Source of the DNA: Streptomyces tendae | GTDB lineage: Bacteria > Actinomycetota > Actinomycetes > Streptomycetales > Streptomycetaceae | Length of the DNA stretch: 64,000 bases | Direction of reading: 5' to 3' | NCBI RefSeq assembly: GCF_008632955.1 | Contig: NZ_CP043959.1 | Coordinates: forward strand, 1,550,001-1,614,000 | Shown: piece after piece, positions 8,454 to 18,520 of the stretch | Layout: each line of letters starts with the position of its first letter | Numbering within the stretch: the stretch's first letter is position 1 | Translations under genes and position numbers: made by a program | Notes under the pieces: generated by a model | What the model saw: the letters and a program-made list of their open reading frames with translations, nothing else | Told to the model about the DNA's origin: nothing | Databases searched by the model: none

Positions 8454-9290
8454 ATGGCGAACTACACCGCCGCCGACGTCAAGAAGCTCCGGGAGCTCAC
8501 CGGCGCCGGCATGATGGACTGCAAGAAGGCGCTGGACGAGGCCGACGGCAACGTCGACAAGGCCGTCGAGGCGCTGCGCATCAAGGGCCAGAAGGGCGTC
8601 GCCAAGCGCGAGGGCCGCTCCGCCGAGAACGGCGCCGTGGTCTCGATCATCGCCGACGACAACTCCTCCGGTGTCCTCGTCGAGCTGAAGTGCGAGACGG
8701 ACTTCGTCGCCAAGGGCGAGAAGTTCCAGGGCGTCGCCACCGCCATCGCCGAGCACGTCGCCAAGACCGCCCCGGCCGACCTCGAGGCGCTGCTCGCGTC
8801 CGAGATCGAGGCCGGCAAGACGGTCCAGGCGTTCGTGGACGAGGCCAACGCCAACCTGGGCGAGAAGATCGTCCTGGACCGCTTCGCGCAGTTCGCCGGC
8901 GGCTACGTCACCGCGTACATGCACCGCACGATGCCCGACCTGCCCCCGCAGATCGGTGTGCTCGTCGAGCTCGACAAGCCGAACGCCGAGATCGCCAAGG
9001 GCGTCGCCCAGCACATCGCCGCCTTCGCGCCGAAGTACCTCTCCAAGGAGGACGTGCCGGCCGAGGTCGTCGAGTCCGAGCGCCGCGTCGCCGAGGAGAC
9101 CACCCGCGCCGAGGGCAAGCCCGAGGCCGCCCTGCCGAAGATCGTCGAGGGTCGTCTCAACGGCTTCTTCAAGGACGCCACGCTGCTCGGCCAGCCCTAC
9201 GCGCTGGACAACAAGAAGTCCGTCCAGAAGATCCTGGACGAGGCCGGTGTCACCCTGAAGCGCTTCACGCGCATCAAGGTCGGCATCTGA
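8454..9290 (+). CDS. tsf: Elongation factor Ts
   Basis: Guanine-nucleotide exchange factor for EF-Tu, 278 residues, within the normal family length. The N-terminal UBA-like domain (~1-55) begins MANYTAADVKKLRELTGAGM with the family signature LRELTGAGMMDCKKAL. The dimerisation/core domain follows, including KCETDFVAK and HIAAFAPKYL. It lies 154 bases after rpsB, separated from it by a hairpin. The ribosome-binding site is weak (GAGAAAG about 14 bases upstream). Confidence 0.97.
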   Translation: MANYTAADVKKLRELTGAGMMDCKKALDEADGNVDKAVEALRIKGQKGVAKREGRSAENGAVVSIIADDNSSGVLVELKCETDFVAKGEKFQGVATAIAEHVAKTAPADLEALLASEIEAGKTVQAFVDEANANLGEKIVLDRFAQFAGGYVTAYMHRTMPDLPPQIGVLVELDKPNAEIAKGVAQHIAAFAPKYLSKEDVPAEVVESERRVAEETTRAEGKPEAALPKIVEGRLNGFFKDATLLGQPYALDNKKSVQKILDEAGVTLKRFTRIKVGI

Positions 9291-9393
9291 GTCCGCACCG
9301 CGACGGGCGCGCGACCCCGATAGGGTCGACAGCAGTCGTTCGGACACGCGTCCACGCACGCGCGCGTGCCGGACGACAGCAGATCTGACGAGG

Positions 9394-9441
9394 AGGCCAT
9401 TGCCGCATGGGATGCGAACCACGCCCCACCGGCAATGGCCT
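9394..9441 (+). terminator. Hairpin between tsf and pyrH
   Basis: Twelve-bp perfect arms, AGGCCATTGCCG (9394-9405) and CGGCAATGGCCT (9430-9441), with a 24-base loop. TCTTCGT follows. It is a likely terminator for rpsB-tsf, 40 bases upstream of the pyrH start. Confidence 0.7.
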
Positions 9442-9463
9442 TCTTCGTATGTGCAACAGGTGA

Positions 9464-10240
<777 letters not shown>

Positions 10241-10360
10241 CCGGGGGATGGACAATGTCCTGCCGGTCGTGAACCGTGCAGGAAGAAGACGCGACGCAGC
10301 CGGCCGCCGCCCCGACCAGGAACCGCAGCCGGGCCTACTCAAGACACGCAGGAGCAAGTG

Positions 10361-10918
10361 GTGATCGAAGAGACCCTCCTCGAGGCCGAGGAGAAGATGG
10401 AGAAGGCCGTCGTGGTCGCCAAGGAGGACTTCGCCGCGATCCGTACCGGCCGTGCGCACCCGGCGATGTTCAACAAGATCGTGGCCGACTACTACGGCGC
10501 GCCGACGCCGATCAACCAACTGGCCTCGTTCTCCGTGCCCGAGCCGCGCATGGCCGTGGTGACCCCGTTCGACAAGAGCGCGCTGCGCAACATCGAGCAG
10601 GCGATCCGTGACTCCGACCTGGGCGTCAACCCGAGCAACGACGGCAACATCATCCGGGTGGTGTTCCCCGAGCTGACCGAGGAGCGCCGGCGCGAGTACA
10701 TCAAGGTCGCCAAGGGCAAGGGCGAGGACGCGAAGATCTCGATCCGCTCCGTCCGCCGCAAGGCCAAGGAAGCCATCGACAAGCTGATCAAGGACGGCGA
10801 GGTCGGCGAGGACGAGGGCCGCCGTGCGGAGAAGGAACTCGACGACACCACGGCGAAGTACGTCGCCCAGGTGGACGAGCTCCTGAAGCACAAGGAAGCG
10901 GAGCTGCTCGAGGTCTGA
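10361..10918 (+). CDS. frr: Ribosome recycling factor
   Basis: With EF-G it splits post-termination ribosomes. It is 185 residues, exactly the family length. Two consecutive GTG codons (10358 and 10361) are possible starts. The second is chosen because GGAG (10351-10354) is then six bases away. The sequence is the typical three-helix-bundle/beta-domain protein ([45 protein letters not shown]). Its stop codon overlaps the cdsA start (TGATG), so the two are translationally coupled. Confidence 0.97.
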   Translation: MIEETLLEAEEKMEKAVVVAKEDFAAIRTGRAHPAMFNKIVADYYGAPTPINQLASFSVPEPRMAVVTPFDKSALRNIEQAIRDSDLGVNPSNDGNIIRVVFPELTEERRREYIKVAKGKGEDAKISIRSVRRKAKEAIDKLIKDGEVGEDEGRRAEKELDDTTAKYVAQVDELLKHKEAELLEV

Positions 10919-12042
10919 TGAACGACTCTTCCTGGGGGACGCCGCAGACCGGGTACTGGGGGCCGTCCGAGCACGGACCCGGCCGGGGAGCTGTCCCGGC
11001 GGGTCCCGCGTACGATGCGCACCAAGCACAGCAGACGCGGCCCATGCCCATCGTGCCCGACGTACCCGAACACGGCGGAGACCAGGATGCGGACCGGGGG
11101 GTTGCTCGGCTGAGCGGCCCCCTGTTCCGTGACGAGCCGACGCGGGCCCGCCCCTTGCCGGGGGAGGTGCCGCAGAATCCGGAGCCCATGCCCCCCGCCC
11201 CGCAGCCGGCACCCGCACCGCACAAGAAGAGCGCGGGGCGCGACCTCGGTGCCGCGATAGGCGTAGGCGTCGGACTCGGCGCGGTGATCGTCGCGTCGCT
11301 GTTCGTCGTCAAGGCCGTCTTCGTCGGGGTGATCTCCGTCGCCGTCGTGGTCGGCCTGTGGGAGCTGACCAAGCGGCTCGACGAACGCAAGGGCATCAAG
11401 GCGCCCCTCGTTCCCCTGGCGATCGGCGGCGCGGCGATGGTCGTCGCCGGGTACGCCCGGGGCGCGGAGGGCGCGTGGGTCGCCATGGCGCTCACCACGC
11501 TGGCGGTCCTCGTCTGGCGTATGACGGCACCGCCCGAGGGCTACCTCAAGGACGTCACGGCGGGTGTCTTCGCGGCGTTCTACGTGCCGTTCCTGGCGAC
11601 GTTCGTCGCGATGCTGCTGAGGGCCGACGACGGCCCGTGGCGGGTGCTGACCTTCCTGCTGCTCACGGTCGTCAGCGACACCGGCGCCTACGCGGTCGGC
11701 TGGCGCTTCGGCAAGCACAAGCTGGCCCCGCGCATCAGCCCCGGCAAGACCCGCGAGGGCCTGCTGGGAGCGGTCGGCTTCTCCATGGTCGCGGGCGCGC
11801 TGTGCATGCAGTTCCTGATCGACGACGGCGTCTGGTGGCAGGGCCTCCTGCTCGGTCTCGCGGTCGCCGCCAGCGCCACGCTGGGTGACCTCGGTGAGTC
11901 CATGATCAAGCGTGACCTGGGCATCAAGGACATGGGCACCCTGCTCCCGGGCCACGGCGGCATCATGGACCGGCTGGACTCCCTGCTCCCGACGGCACCG
12001 GTGGTCTGGCTCCTGCTGGTGATCTTCGTGGGCTCGAGCTGA
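10918..12042 (+). CDS. cdsA: Phosphatidate cytidylyltransferase
   Basis: Makes CDP-diacylglycerol from CTP and phosphatidic acid at the membrane, the branch point for phosphatidylglycerol, cardiolipin and phosphatidylinositol. It is 374 residues, longer than average because of a ~105-residue hydrophilic Pro-rich N-terminal extension common in actinobacteria. About eight membrane segments follow. The C-terminal CDP-transferase signature is intact (SMIKRDLGIKDMGTLLPGHG then GIMDRLD). The start overlaps the frr stop by one base. Confidence 0.95.
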   Translation: MNDSSWGTPQTGYWGPSEHGPGRGAVPAGPAYDAHQAQQTRPMPIVPDVPEHGGDQDADRGVARLSGPLFRDEPTRARPLPGEVPQNPEPMPPAPQPAPAPHKKSAGRDLGAAIGVGVGLGAVIVASLFVVKAVFVGVISVAVVVGLWELTKRLDERKGIKAPLVPLAIGGAAMVVAGYARGAEGAWVAMALTTLAVLVWRMTAPPEGYLKDVTAGVFAAFYVPFLATFVAMLLRADDGPWRVLTFLLLTVVSDTGAYAVGWRFGKHKLAPRISPGKTREGLLGAVGFSMVAGALCMQFLIDDGVWWQGLLLGLAVAASATLGDLGESMIKRDLGIKDMGTLLPGHGGIMDRLDSLLPTAPVVWLLLVIFVGSS

Positions 12043-12064
12043 GCCCCACCCCCCGCCGGTCTGA

Positions 12065-12097
12065 ACGGGCCCTCGTCCCCCGCGGACGGGGGCCCGT
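12065..12097 (+). terminator. Terminator after cdsA
   Basis: Thirteen-base arms with one mismatch, ACGGGCCCTCGTC (12065-12077) and GACGGGGGCCCGT (12085-12097), begin 22 bases after the stop codon. Confidence 0.7.
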
Positions 12098-12178
12098 CGG
12101 CTTGACTGTGTACATGACGATCATGGCCTGCGATCATGACCCCCGGGGGCAACCGTTCACACCCTGGGGGGTAACACC

Positions 12179-12370
12179 ATGCGTGGTCTGATCGTCAATC
12201 TCTTGCTGGTCGTCGCGGTCTTCGCGGCGGCGCTGCTCGCACTGGGCGGCAGGATGGGGCCGCTGGAGGGCACCGTGCTGTTCCTCGCCCAGCTCGCCGC
12301 GATCATCTACGTCGTCCTGCGTCACGTCCGCCGGCGCCGCGTGGCTCGCACGGAGTCGGCGCAGTCCTGA
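12179..12370 (+). CDS. Small two-helix membrane protein
   Basis: A 63-residue protein that is almost entirely two hydrophobic helices (~3-24 and ~32-47). A basic tail (HVRRRRVARTES) follows that should face the cytoplasm. GGGGGG lies about eight bases upstream of the ATG. It lies between cdsA and rlmN, a position where small hypothetical membrane proteins are usual in Streptomyces. I know of no function. Confidence 0.6.
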   Translation: MRGLIVNLLLVVAVFAAALLALGGRMGPLEGTVLFLAQLAAIIYVVLRHVRRRRVARTESAQS

Positions 12371-12568
12371 GTCCGGATGTCGCTGTCCTCACCGGTACGG
12401 TGCTCGCCGCCCAGGCCGGCGAGGTGCGGGCAGTCGGCGGGTGATCTTCGCCAGGCCGTGACCGGGCCGCACCGAGGTCCTCCGGCAGCGCCCTGGCGAG
12501 CGCCGCCGGCCGGTGTGGCCGTCGGCACCCGCAGGTCACCCATCTGGATCTGCGACACTGGTACAGCC

Positions 12569-13675
12569 ATGCCTAAGCCCGGAGAACTTACATTCGTCGC
12601 GCCGCGCGGAGTCAACAAGCCGCCGCGGCATCTTGCCGATCTCACGCCTGCCGAGCGCAAGGAGGCGGTTGTCGCGGTCGGTGAGAAGCCGTTCCGTGCC
12701 AAGCAGCTCTCGCAGCACTACTTCGCGCGGTACGCGCACGACCCGGAGCAGTGGACCGACATCCCCGCCGGCTCGCGCGGGAAGCTGCAGGAGGCGCTGC
12801 TTCCTGAGCTGATGACCGTCGTACGGCATCTGTCGACCGACGCGGGGACGACCCGCAAGACGCTGTGGAAGCTGTTCGACGGGACGCTCGTCGAGTCCGT
12901 GCTGATGCGGTACCCGGACCGGGTCACCATGTGTATCAGCTCCCAGGCCGGCTGCGGCATGAACTGCCCGTTCTGCGCGACCGGTCAGGCGGGGCTCGAC
13001 CGGAACCTGTCGACCGCCGAGATCGTGCACCAGATCGTGGACGGGATGCGGGCGCTGCGCGACGGCGAGGTGCCCGGCGGGCCCGCGCGGCTGAGCAATA
13101 TCGTGTTCATGGGCATGGGCGAGCCCCTCGCCAACTACAAGCGGGTCGTCGGCGCCATCCGCCGGCTCACCGACCCCGAGCCGGACGGTCTCGGGCTGTC
13201 GCAGCGCGGCATCACCGTGTCGACGGTCGGCCTGGTGCCGGCCATCCACCGGTTCTCCGACGAGGGCTTCAAGTGCCGCCTCGCCATCTCGCTGCACGCC
13301 CCCGACGACGAGCTGCGCGACACCCTCGTCCCCGTGAACACGCGGTGGAAGGTGCGCGAGGTGCTCGACGCCGGCTTCGAGTACGCGGCCAGGTCGGGGC
13401 GTCGGCTGTCCATCGAGTACGCCCTCATCCGGGACATCAACGACCAGGCGTGGCGAGGCGACCGCCTCGGGCGGCTCCTCAAGGGGCGGCCCGTGCACGT
13501 CAATCTCATCCCGCTCAACCCGACGCCGGGGTCCAAGTGGACCGCGTCCCGGCCCGAGGACGAGAAGGCGTTCGTCGAGGCGATCGCCGCCCACGGTGTG
13601 CCGGTGACGATCCGGGACACCCGTGGTCAGGAGATCGACGGGGCGTGTGGTCAGCTCGCCGCGAGCGAACGGTAG
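12569..13675 (+). CDS. rlmN: Dual-specificity 23S rRNA/tRNA adenine-C2 methyltransferase
   Basis: Radical-SAM enzyme methylating C2 of A2503 in 23S rRNA and A37 in some tRNAs. The ATG at 12569 gives [10 protein letters not shown] and 368 residues, the usual length. The frame is open farther upstream but not conserved. The radical-SAM cluster motif CGMNCPFC (C-x3-C-x2-C) is intact, at about residue 128. The SAM-site stretches [10 protein letters not shown] and [13 protein letters not shown] are present, as is the second catalytic cysteine near the C-terminus (EIDGACGQL). It is transcribed towards the thiamine operon, whose riboswitch leader begins 31 bases after its stop. Confidence 0.95.
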   Translation: MPKPGELTFVAPRGVNKPPRHLADLTPAERKEAVVAVGEKPFRAKQLSQHYFARYAHDPEQWTDIPAGSRGKLQEALLPELMTVVRHLSTDAGTTRKTLWKLFDGTLVESVLMRYPDRVTMCISSQAGCGMNCPFCATGQAGLDRNLSTAEIVHQIVDGMRALRDGEVPGGPARLSNIVFMGMGEPLANYKRVVGAIRRLTDPEPDGLGLSQRGITVSTVGLVPAIHRFSDEGFKCRLAISLHAPDDELRDTLVPVNTRWKVREVLDAGFEYAARSGRRLSIEYALIRDINDQAWRGDRLGRLLKGRPVHVNLIPLNPTPGSKWTASRPEDEKAFVEAIAAHGVPVTIRDTRGQEIDGACGQLAASER

Positions 13676-13706
13676 GGTGACCCGAGTACGTACATCTTCA
13701 TATTCC

Positions 13707-13795
13707 GACAGGGGAGCGCCACAGCGCTGAGAGTGCGGCACCGGCCGCAGACCCTCCGAACCTGGCCCAGGTCATTCTGGGTAGGGAGATCGGTC
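13707..13795 (+). promoter_or_regulatory. TPP (THI-box) riboswitch
   Basis: The leader of the thiBPQ operon carries the TPP aptamer core. GGGG and CGCTGAGAG (pyrimidine-sensor side), GACCCTCCGAACCTG (pyrophosphate-sensor side) and GTAGGGAG closing the P1/P2 side are all present in order. Thiamine pyrophosphate binding should repress the transporter. Confidence 0.93.
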
Positions 13796-13812
13796 ATCAC
13801 TCGAGCTGTTGC

Positions 13813-13851
13813 GCCCTGCCCGGGACCCCGACCAGGGGTTTTGGGCAGGGC
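13813..13851 (+). terminator. Long hairpin in the thi leader
   Basis: Arms GCCCTGCCC (13813-13821) and GGGCAGGGC (13843-13851) enclose a second stem, ACCCC (13825-13829) with GGGGT (13835-13839). There is no U-tract, so it may be a structural spacer, a weak terminator or an antiterminator competitor of the riboswitch. Confidence 0.5.
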
Positions 13852-13858
13852 CGCGTCT

Positions 13859-13879
13859 CTTCCTGGTCACTCCAGGAGG
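13859..13879 (+). promoter_or_regulatory. Hairpin sequestering the thiB Shine-Dalgarno
   Basis: CTTCCTGG (13859-13866) can pair along its full length (one G-U) with CCAGGAGG (13872-13879), which contains the ribosome-binding site of thiB. This indicates translational control by the TPP riboswitch. Confidence 0.65.
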
Positions 13880-13885
13880 AATCAA

Positions 13886-14971
13886 GTGGACATCACCAAG
13901 AAGGTCATCGTCCTGGCCGTCGGGCTGGGGCTCGTCACCCTGTCCGCCTGCGGGGCGTCCGGCGACGACGGCGGCGGCAGCGGTACGAGCTCCAGGACCG
14001 TGACCCTCGTCAGTCACAACTCGTGGGCCGTCTCGAAGGACGTCGTCGCCGCCTTCGAGAAGCAGTCCGGCTACAAGCTCAAGGTCCTCGAGGACGGCGA
14101 CGCGGGGCAGGCCGTGAACAAGGCCATCCTGACCAAGGACAACCCCCAGGGCGACGTCTTCTTCGGCGTCGACAACACCCTGCTGTCCCGCGCCCTCGAC
14201 AACGGGCTGTTCCAGTCCTACGAGGCCAAGGGCTCCGACCAGCTCCTGCCCGAGTACCGGGTGGACGAGGACAAGCACCGGGTCACCCCGGTCGACACCG
14301 GTGACGTCTGCGTCAACTACGACAAGGCGTGGTTCCGGAAGAAGGGTCTGACCCCGCCGAAGACCCTCGACGACCTGGTCAAGCCCGCCTACAAGGACCT
14401 CCTGGTCGTGGAGAACGCCGCCACCTCCTCGCCCGGCCTCGGCTTCCTGCTCGGTACCGCCGCGCGGTACGGGGACGAGGGCTGGCAGGACTACTGGAAG
14501 AAGCTCAAGGCCAACGGCGTCAAGGTGGTCGACGGCTGGGAGCAGGCCTACAACGAGGAGTTCTCCGGCTCGGCCGGCGGCAAGCAGGCCAAGGCGGACC
14601 GGCCGCTCGTCGTCTCGTACGCCTCCTCGCCGCCCGCCGAGGTGATCTACGCCGACCCGAAGCCCGACACCGCCCCCACCGGGGTCGCGGAGGGCACCTG
14701 CTTCCGGCAGGTCGAGTACGCGGGGCTGCTGAGCAACGCCAGGAATCCCGAGGGCGGCAAGGCGCTGCTCGACTTCCTGATCGGCAAGACCTTCCAGGAC
14801 GACATGCCGCTCAACATGTTCGTCTACCCGGTGCGCGAGGCCGCGCAGGTGCCCGAGGAGTTTGTGAAGTTCGGGCCGCAGGCGAAGGAACCGCAGACCA
14901 TGGACCCGGCGAAGATCGCCGAGAACCGTGACCAGTGGGTCAAGTCGTGGACCTCGCTCGTACTGAAGTGA
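13886..14971 (+). CDS. thiB: Thiamine ABC transporter substrate-binding lipoprotein
   Basis: Captures thiamine (or TPP) outside the membrane for the ThiPQ importer. It is 361 residues from a GTG seven bases after AGGAGG. The lipoprotein signal peptide has the lipobox LSAC (Cys near residue 20) and a Gly/Ser-rich linker. The mature part is a type-2 periplasmic-binding fold of the ThiB/TbpA family (TVTLVSHNSWAVSK, VEYAGLLSNARNPEGGK). It is the first gene under the TPP riboswitch, and its stop overlaps the permease start (GTGA). Confidence 0.93.
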   Translation: MDITKKVIVLAVGLGLVTLSACGASGDDGGGSGTSSRTVTLVSHNSWAVSKDVVAAFEKQSGYKLKVLEDGDAGQAVNKAILTKDNPQGDVFFGVDNTLLSRALDNGLFQSYEAKGSDQLLPEYRVDEDKHRVTPVDTGDVCVNYDKAWFRKKGLTPPKTLDDLVKPAYKDLLVVENAATSSPGLGFLLGTAARYGDEGWQDYWKKLKANGVKVVDGWEQAYNEEFSGSAGGKQAKADRPLVVSYASSPPAEVIYADPKPDTAPTGVAEGTCFRQVEYAGLLSNARNPEGGKALLDFLIGKTFQDDMPLNMFVYPVREAAQVPEEFVKFGPQAKEPQTMDPAKIAENRDQWVKSWTSLVLK

Positions 14972-16623
14972 GCCCGCGCCGGCGCGGATGGTGGCGCCGG
15001 AACGCGGCACGGCTCGGTCTGATGGCCGTGCCGGCCGCGTTCTTCGCGGTCTTCTTCGCCTACCCGGTCACCGCCATCGTCGCCCGCGGGCTGAAGGCCG
15101 ACGGCGGCTGGCAGCCCGGGCGGATCGCGGACGTGCTGGCCCAGTCCGGCATCCGCCAGGTGCTGTGGTTCACCACCTGGCAGGCGCTCGTCTCCACGGT
15201 CCTCACCCTGGTGATCGCGCTGCCCGGCGCCTACGTCCTGGCCCGTTTCGACTTCCCCGGCAAACAGGTGCTGCGGGCGGTGATCACCGTGCCGTTCGTC
15301 CTGCCGACGGTCGTCGTCGGCACGGCGTTCCTCGCCCTCGTCGGACGCGGCGGACTGCTGGACGAGCTGTGGGGGGTCCGGCTCGACACCACGGTGTGGG
15401 CGATCCTGCTCGCGCACGTCTTCTTCAACTACGCCGTGGTCGTCCGCACCGTGGGCGGGCTGTGGTCCCAGCTCGACCCGAGGCAGGAGGAGGCCGCGCG
15501 GATGCTCGGTGCCTCCCGTCTCACCGCCTGGCGTACGGTCACGCTGCCGGCGCTCGCCCCCGCCGTGGCGGCCGCCGCGCTGATGGTCTTCCTGTTCACC
15601 TTCACCTCCTTCGGCGTGGTGCAGATCCTCGGCGGGCCCACCTTCTCCACCCTCGAGGTGGAGATCTACCGGCAGACCGCCGACCTCTTCGACCTGTCCA
15701 CCGCCGCCGTCCTCACGATGATCCAGTTCGCCGCCGTCGGCCTGATCCTCGTCCTGCACGCCTGGACCGTACGGCGCCGTGAGACCGCGCTGCGCCTCGT
15801 CGACCCCTCGGTGACCGCGCGCCGGCCGCGCGGCGCAGCACAGTGGGCGCTGCTCGGCGGGGTCGTCGCCACGGTGGCCGTGCTGCTCCTGATGCCGCTC
15901 GCCGTGCTGGTGCAGCGCTCCTTCGGCAGCGCCGGCCTCGGGTACTACCGGGCACTGACCGCCGGCGACGGGGGAGTGTTCCTCGTCGCGCCGATCGAGG
16001 CGGTCGGCAACTCGCTGCGCTACGCCGTCGCCGCCACCCTGATCGCCGTGGTGATCGGCGGTCTCGCCGCCGTCGCGCTCACCCGGCGGGACGCGGGACG
16101 GCTGGTGCGCGGCTTCGACGCGCTGCTGATGCTGCCGCTCGGGGTGTCCGCGGTGACCGTGGGTTTCGGCTTCCTCATCGCACTCGACGAGCCGCCGCTG
16201 GACCTGCGCGCCTCCTGGATCCTGGTCCCGCTGGCGCAGGCACTGGTCGGCGTCCCCTTCGTCGTACGGACCATGCTGCCGGTGCTGCGGGCGGTGGACG
16301 TACGGCTGCGGGAGGCAGCGGCGGTGCTCGGGGCGTCGCCGTGGCGGGCGTGGCGTGAGGTGGACCTGCCGCTGGTGCGGCGGGCGCTGCTGATCGCGGC
16401 CGGGTTCGCCTTCGCGGTGTCCCTCGGGGAGTTCGGGGCGACGGTGTTCATCGCGCGGCCGGACAACCCCACCCTTCCGGTGGCCGTGGCCCGGCTGCTG
16501 GGACGGCCGGGGGACCTCAACTACGGCCAGGCCATGGCCCTGTCGACCATCCTGATGATCGTGTGCGCGGTGGCGCTGCTGGTGCTGGAGCGGCTGCGGA
16601 CCGACCGGAGCGGGGAGTTCTAG
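14968..16623 (+). CDS. thiP: Thiamine ABC transporter permease
   Basis: A 551-residue membrane protein made of two fused permease halves of ~250 residues each, as in ThiP and related Fe/thiamine importers. There are roughly 12 membrane segments. EAA-type loops that contact the ATPase are visible in each half (EEAARMLGASRLTAWRTVTL around residue 170 and REAAAVLGASPWRAWREVDL around 450). The GTG at 14968, overlapping the thiB stop, is preferred over an upstream in-frame GTG because of the four-base coupling. It is followed with no gap by thiQ. Confidence 0.92.
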   Translation: MSPRRRGWWRRNAARLGLMAVPAAFFAVFFAYPVTAIVARGLKADGGWQPGRIADVLAQSGIRQVLWFTTWQALVSTVLTLVIALPGAYVLARFDFPGKQVLRAVITVPFVLPTVVVGTAFLALVGRGGLLDELWGVRLDTTVWAILLAHVFFNYAVVVRTVGGLWSQLDPRQEEAARMLGASRLTAWRTVTLPALAPAVAAAALMVFLFTFTSFGVVQILGGPTFSTLEVEIYRQTADLFDLSTAAVLTMIQFAAVGLILVLHAWTVRRRETALRLVDPSVTARRPRGAAQWALLGGVVATVAVLLLMPLAVLVQRSFGSAGLGYYRALTAGDGGVFLVAPIEAVGNSLRYAVAATLIAVVIGGLAAVALTRRDAGRLVRGFDALLMLPLGVSAVTVGFGFLIALDEPPLDLRASWILVPLAQALVGVPFVVRTMLPVLRAVDVRLREAAAVLGASPWRAWREVDLPLVRRALLIAAGFAFAVSLGEFGATVFIARPDNPTLPVAVARLLGRPGDLNYGQAMALSTILMIVCAVALLVLERLRTDRSGEF

Positions 16624-17643
16624 ATGCTGCTGAGCCTTCAGGACGCGACCGTCCGCTTCGGCGGGCGGGCGGCGCTGGACGCCGTCGGCCTCGATGTCGC
16701 CGAGCACGAGATCGTCTGCGTGCTCGGACCCAGCGGCAGCGGCAAGTCCACGCTGCTGCGCGTGGTGGCCGGACTGCAGCCCCTGGACGCCGGGCGGGTG
16801 CTGCTCGACGGGAAGGACCGGTCGGGCGTGCCCGCGCACAAGCGGGGGGTCGGGCTGATGTTCCAGGACCATCAGCTGTTCCCGCAGCGGGACGTGGGCG
16901 GCAACGTGGCTTTCGGGCTGCGCATGCACGGGCTTCCGCGCGACGAGCAGACCCGGCAGGTCGGCGAGTTGCTGGAGCTGGTCGGGCTCCCCGGGGCGTC
17001 CCGGCGGGCCGTCGCCGCCCTCTCCGGAGGGGAGCAGCAGCGCGTGGCACTGGCCCGCGCCCTCGCCCCCAGCCCGCGGCTGCTGATGCTCGACGAGCCG
17101 CTCGGCCAGCTCGACCGTTCGCTCCGGGAGCGGCTCGTCGTCGAACTGCGTGAGCTGTTCGGCCGGCTCGGCACCACCGTGCTCGCCGTGACGCACGACC
17201 AGGGCGAGGCGTTCGCGCTGGCCGACCGGGTGCTGGTGATGCGGGACGGGCGGATCGCCCAGTCCGGCACGCCGCTGGAGGTCTGGCAGCGGCCGGCCGA
17301 CGCCTTCGTGGCCCGTTTCCTCGGCTTCGAGAACGTCGTCGAGGCGGCCGTCGCGGACGGTGTCGCCGTCACCCCCTGGGGCAAGGTCCCGGTGCCGCAG
17401 GACGCTCCCGAAGGCACGCGCACGCTGCTGGTCCGGCCCGCCGGTGTCCGTCTGGTCCCGGCCGACGAGGGGTTGCGCTGCACGGTGACCGCGCGCACCT
17501 TCCGCGGCACCCACGTCGCCGTACGCCTCCAGCCCGAGGGCGCGCCCCCGCTGGAGGCGGCCTGCGCGCTCAGGGACGCACCCGGAACGGGGGACGTGAC
17601 CGGGGTGGAGTTCGACGCCGCGGAAATCGCCGTGCTCGGCTGA
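16624..17643 (+). CDS. thiQ: Thiamine ABC transporter ATP-binding protein
   Basis: ATPase of the importer, 339 residues. Walker A GPSGSGKST is at 35-43, the signature LSGGEQQRVALARAL at ~138-152, Walker B LLMLDEPLGQLD at ~157-168 and the H-loop VTHDQ after it. The C-terminal ~110 residues are a regulatory TOBE-like domain, longer than in enterobacterial ThiQ. The ATG directly abuts the thiP stop codon, so this is the third gene of the riboswitch operon. Confidence 0.92.
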   Translation: MLLSLQDATVRFGGRAALDAVGLDVAEHEIVCVLGPSGSGKSTLLRVVAGLQPLDAGRVLLDGKDRSGVPAHKRGVGLMFQDHQLFPQRDVGGNVAFGLRMHGLPRDEQTRQVGELLELVGLPGASRRAVAALSGGEQQRVALARALAPSPRLLMLDEPLGQLDRSLRERLVVELRELFGRLGTTVLAVTHDQGEAFALADRVLVMRDGRIAQSGTPLEVWQRPADAFVARFLGFENVVEAAVADGVAVTPWGKVPVPQDAPEGTRTLLVRPAGVRLVPADEGLRCTVTARTFRGTHVAVRLQPEGAPPLEAACALRDAPGTGDVTGVEFDAAEIAVLG

Positions 17644-17667
17644 TCGGCGTTGCCTAGGGTGAGCCGC

Positions 17668-18453
17668 ATGACACGACTCGCCCATGAGCGCCACTGCCAG
17701 GAGATCGCCCACCAGATCGGTGAGTTGAGGGCGGTGGTGACGTCCGGCGCCGACCTGTCCCGCGCGGTCCCGACGACCCCCGACTGGTCCCTGGAGGAGC
17801 TGGTACGGCACCTCGGAGGCGCCCTGCGCTGGGTGGCCCTGATGGTGCGCACCGGGGCCGTGGAGGAGACCCCCGAGGAGGACGTGCCGGAGTTCGAGGG
17901 GCCCGGGGTCCGGGGGGACGCCGCCGCTCTGGACGCCTGGCTGGCGGAGAGCGGCGAGCTGGTCGTCGGCGCGCTGCGGAAGGCCGGACCGGACGCCCGG
18001 GTGTGGAGCTGGGCGGGGATCGACACCGCCGGATTCTGGGCCCGCCGTATGACGCACGAGGTGACCGTGCACCGCGCGGACGCCACCCTCGCCGCCGGGC
18101 TGCCGTACGAGGTCGCGCCCGAGGTGGCCGCCGACGCGGTCGACGAATGGCTGGAGATCGTGGAGTGGGCGCAGCGGACGATGCCCGACGACGAGGTGCA
18201 CGCGCTGCGCGGGCCGCTGCGCACCCTCCACCTGCACGCCACCGACACCGAGGCGGAGTGGCTGATACGGCTGGACGAGGACGGCGTGTCCTGGAGCCGC
18301 GGCCACGAGAAGGCCACGGTCGCCCTGCGCGGGCCGCTCACCTGGGTGCTCCTCGCCTTCTACCGCCGCATCACGCTGGACGACCCCCGGGTCGAGGTGC
18401 TCGGCGAACGCAAGGTGCTCGAACACTGGCTGGAGCTGGCCTCGTTCGGCTGA
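17668..18453 (+). CDS. Maleylpyruvate isomerase / MDMPI-family protein
   Basis: A 261-residue protein of the mycothiol-dependent maleylpyruvate-isomerase-like (DinB-fold) superfamily, widespread in actinobacteria. The N-terminal four-helix bundle spans ~1-150 (TPDWSLEELVRHLGGALRW; RRMTHEVTVHRADA). The HEVTVHR motif carries metal-ligand-type histidines. The C-terminal MDMPI domain follows (~160-255). The ATG at 17668 is chosen over the in-frame ATG at 17650 because the latter lies only six bases after the thiQ stop and adds no conserved residues. The actual substrate is unknown. Most family members are not true maleylpyruvate isomerases. Confidence 0.8.
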   Translation: MTRLAHERHCQEIAHQIGELRAVVTSGADLSRAVPTTPDWSLEELVRHLGGALRWVALMVRTGAVEETPEEDVPEFEGPGVRGDAAALDAWLAESGELVVGALRKAGPDARVWSWAGIDTAGFWARRMTHEVTVHRADATLAAGLPYEVAPEVAADAVDEWLEIVEWAQRTMPDDEVHALRGPLRTLHLHATDTEAEWLIRLDEDGVSWSRGHEKATVALRGPLTWVLLAFYRRITLDDPRVEVLGERKVLEHWLELASFG

Positions 18454-18471
18454 GCGTCCGGTGAACGGCGA

Positions 18472-18502
18472 GCGGCCCGCCCCCGGGGAGGGGACGGGCC
18501 GC
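18472..18502. terminator. Bidirectional terminator between convergent genes
   Basis: GCGGCCCG (18472-18479) and CGGGCCGC (18495-18502) enclose an additional CCCC/GGGG pairing. The hairpin lies between the convergent MDMPI gene and the LAETG surface-protein gene. Confidence 0.65.
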
Positions 18503-18520
18503 GGGCGGTTCCGTGAGGCG

